Shown here: positions 62,500 through 64,000 of the stretch, one piece after another
Numbering within the stretch: position 1 is the stretch's first letter
How the letters are laid out: each line of letters begins with the position of its first letter
Assembly (NCBI GenBank): GCA_951640165.1
Contig: OX621250.1
Coordinates: forward strand, 5,952,001 to 6,016,000
DNA from: Pseudoips prasinana
Taxonomy: Eukaryota; Arthropoda; Insecta; Lepidoptera; Nolidae
Direction: 5' to 3'
DNA length: 64,000 nucleotides
Position numbers and translations under genes: made by a program
The notes under the pieces: model-generated
Told to the model about the DNA's origin: nothing
What the model saw: the letters and a program-made list of their open reading frames with translations, nothing else
Databases searched by the model: none

Positions 62500-63400
62500 T
62501 AGTAGGGCCAATTTAATCCCTGGGACCGCTGGTGTTTGGAGGGGGGAACGAGTGGAGTTATTTTCCTCCGAGCGTCAGCGGTCCCGGGAAGGGTAACCTG
62601 CGGCAGCTCAGGTAACACGCTTGTGCGTACTGGGGAGGGGGGGAGGAATTCAGGCCCCTCTCCTCCCCGGGTGAGAGTCTCGCGGACGCTCAGTGTACAG
62701 CGGGGGTACTGGCGAGATCGTTCACGAGTACCCAGAGCCCCCGCTACAAGCACTGTGAGGCTGGCTACCGTGGGGGTTTTAGTGGGTCGAGCCCCACACC
62801 ACGTCCGACTAGAGCATTTCCACCACGTAAAAAAAGGGTCAATTTAATAGATCACAAGAATTTTGATGAAGTGTCAACTACATCAAAATTCAGCAAAGGT
62901 TAAGGATTAACCGGCGGGCATACAATATGATTTATTTTTGCGTAGTGAAAACTGCACATTTACTTAATTTTTCAATTACGATTTATCTTTATTGTAATCT
63001 ATACATATAATAAAATCGTAGGAAAGTCAAAACTGTACATTGAATATTTTTTTAAAAGGATTCTTAGGGCGTCATCTGCAATGGATATCGAAGCCAAAAA
63101 TATAGTTTTTAGAATTTTTGTCTGTGTGTCTGTTTGTCTGTATGTATGTCCGGGCTAAACTCAAAAATTATTGCATGGATATACTTCAGATTTTGCATGA
63201 ATATTACTAAGAGGTCGGGTCAACATATAGGCTACATATTATCACGCTATCACATACGGGGGAGGAGCTGTGATAATTTATAAAATTTAACGCGGGTAAA
63301 ACCGCGGGGCGCAGCTAGTAATTACTAAAAGAGGTCATTTTACAATTCACTTTACTAGTAACTGACAGACGTCAAATGTGGTCTATTAAATTGGCCCTAC
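62500..63400. mobile_element. MITE with two nested insertions
   Basis: The ends GTAGGGCCAATTTAAT (62503) and its reverse 'attaaattggccctac' (63383-63398) form inverted repeats of about 24 bp. Inside: a GC-rich block 62521-62845 ending in an A run and flanked by 'agggccaatttaat' and 'agggtcaatttaat' (likely the target duplication of a retroelement), and a Helitron-like element at 62998-63318. Confidence 0.55.
62998..63318 (+). mobile_element. Helitron-like element, long subfamily
   Basis: Starts TCTATACATATAATAAAATC after A, ends hairpin 'cgcgggtaaaaccgcg' + 'gggcgcagCTAG' before T. The inner sequence matches 6537-6843 in reverse. Confidence 0.8.
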
Positions 63401-63508
63401 ATGTGACAAGTGTCATAGACTAATGTAATGGCTTGCGAGCTTCTAACTTAAATCGGAAGGGAGGCCCACCTCACGGATTAACGTAGAGCGAAAGTTTCAC
63501 AAACATCC

Positions 63509-63567
63509 CTAAAATGATACGCCCTCGCTTACATCGGGGAGATGTAAGTGAGGGCGTATTATTTTAG
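63509..63567. repeat. Hairpin, about 26-bp arms
   Basis: 'gatacgccctcgcttacatc' against 'gatgtaagtgagggcgtat', five-base loop GGGGA, one or two mismatches (G:T compatible). Confidence 0.7.
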
Positions 63568-63687
63568 GCCAGTAATCGCCTCCGGCGCGGGTACTTATTT
63601 TGTAATTTTAGCTAGACGGCTGGAGCCCTCGCTCACCCCTATAGTCCGGTGAAGCAGTAAAAGCCTCCTAAGCGAACTTTGGCGTCA

Positions 63688-63880
63688 TCTATACTAATAT
63701 TATAAAGAGGTAACGTTTGTGACGTTGTAAGGGGTAATCTCTGGATCTACTTAACCGATTTTCAAATTTATTTCACCAGTAGAAAGCTACGTTAGGTACC
63801 TATTGTGGAGTGTCATATCATTCATCATCCTAATTTTTATTTATCCCGTACTTTTAACTCGAAGTATAACGCGGGACAAA
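63688..63880 (+). mobile_element. Degraded Helitron-like element
   Basis: 'tctatactaatattataaag' start and 'tataacgcgggacaaacggg' near the end, without the usual hairpin and CTAG. Confidence 0.5.
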
Positions 63881-64000
63881 CGGGCAGGGACCAAAATATT
63901 TATAACGCGGGCACTAGGTTTTGTTAAATACATGTAACAAAACCTAACTTGCAAATTGAAGAAGAGAAGTTTGCTGGCTCACATATTATTTTCATTGTTT

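Overview
This is nuclear DNA from an insect, most probably a moth or butterfly (Lepidoptera). Evidence: AT-rich sequence, an exon of an insect Ski/Sno gene with a canonical GT splice donor, families of tRNA-headed SINEs, RTE- and jockey-type LINEs, a cecropia-type mariner, and many short Helitron-like elements ending in a GC hairpin plus CTAG, a type I associate with Lepidoptera. No rRNA gene, genuine tRNA gene, CRISPR array or bacterial-style operon is visible.

Only one host coding segment is recognisable: a 264-codon exon of a Ski/Sno family corepressor on the minus strand (51124 down to 50333), with a GC-rich presumed promoter upstream (51125-51700) and a second small GC-rich block at 53690-53775. 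No later Ski/Sno exon was recognised at lower coordinates, so positions 1-50332 may largely be one long intron filled with transposons.

The rest is a mosaic of mobile DNA. 0-25 kb: a LINE fragment with reverse transcriptase (2870-4325), a hAT-type MITE, many SINEs, a cluster of palindromic TA-flanked MITEs (14.8-19.5 kb), tandem Helitron-like copies (17.8-18.3 kb), and a 5'-truncated RTE element with a long intact reading frame (22.1-24.2 kb). 25-30 kb: a three-level nest in which an RTE remnant carries a MITE and the MITE's target duplication carries a complete Transib element (25575-29262). 33.8-35.8 kb: a Tc1/mariner-type element with 624-bp inverted repeats and an N-terminally deleted DD41D transposase. 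40-48 kb: a tandem/inverted repeat block and a complete mariner (44878-46159) inside a LINE. 54-58 kb: LINE 3' ends, SINEs and Helitron-like copies. 58.3-61.3 kb: a second, divergent Transib (58360-61208) inside a palindromic MITE. 61-64 kb: SINEs and a nested MITE.

The most notable content is the pair of apparently intact Transib transposases, relatives of the RAG1 recombinase. Both keep the D, D, E catalytic residues and the zinc-binding Cys/His pattern, their left ends begin with the RAG-signal heptamer CACAGTG, and both have perfect 5-bp target duplications. The first also has three tandem stem-loops of replication-dependent histone mRNA type just after its stop codon, which I have not seen described for a transposon. 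Interrupted and nested copies give a relative order of insertions in several places.
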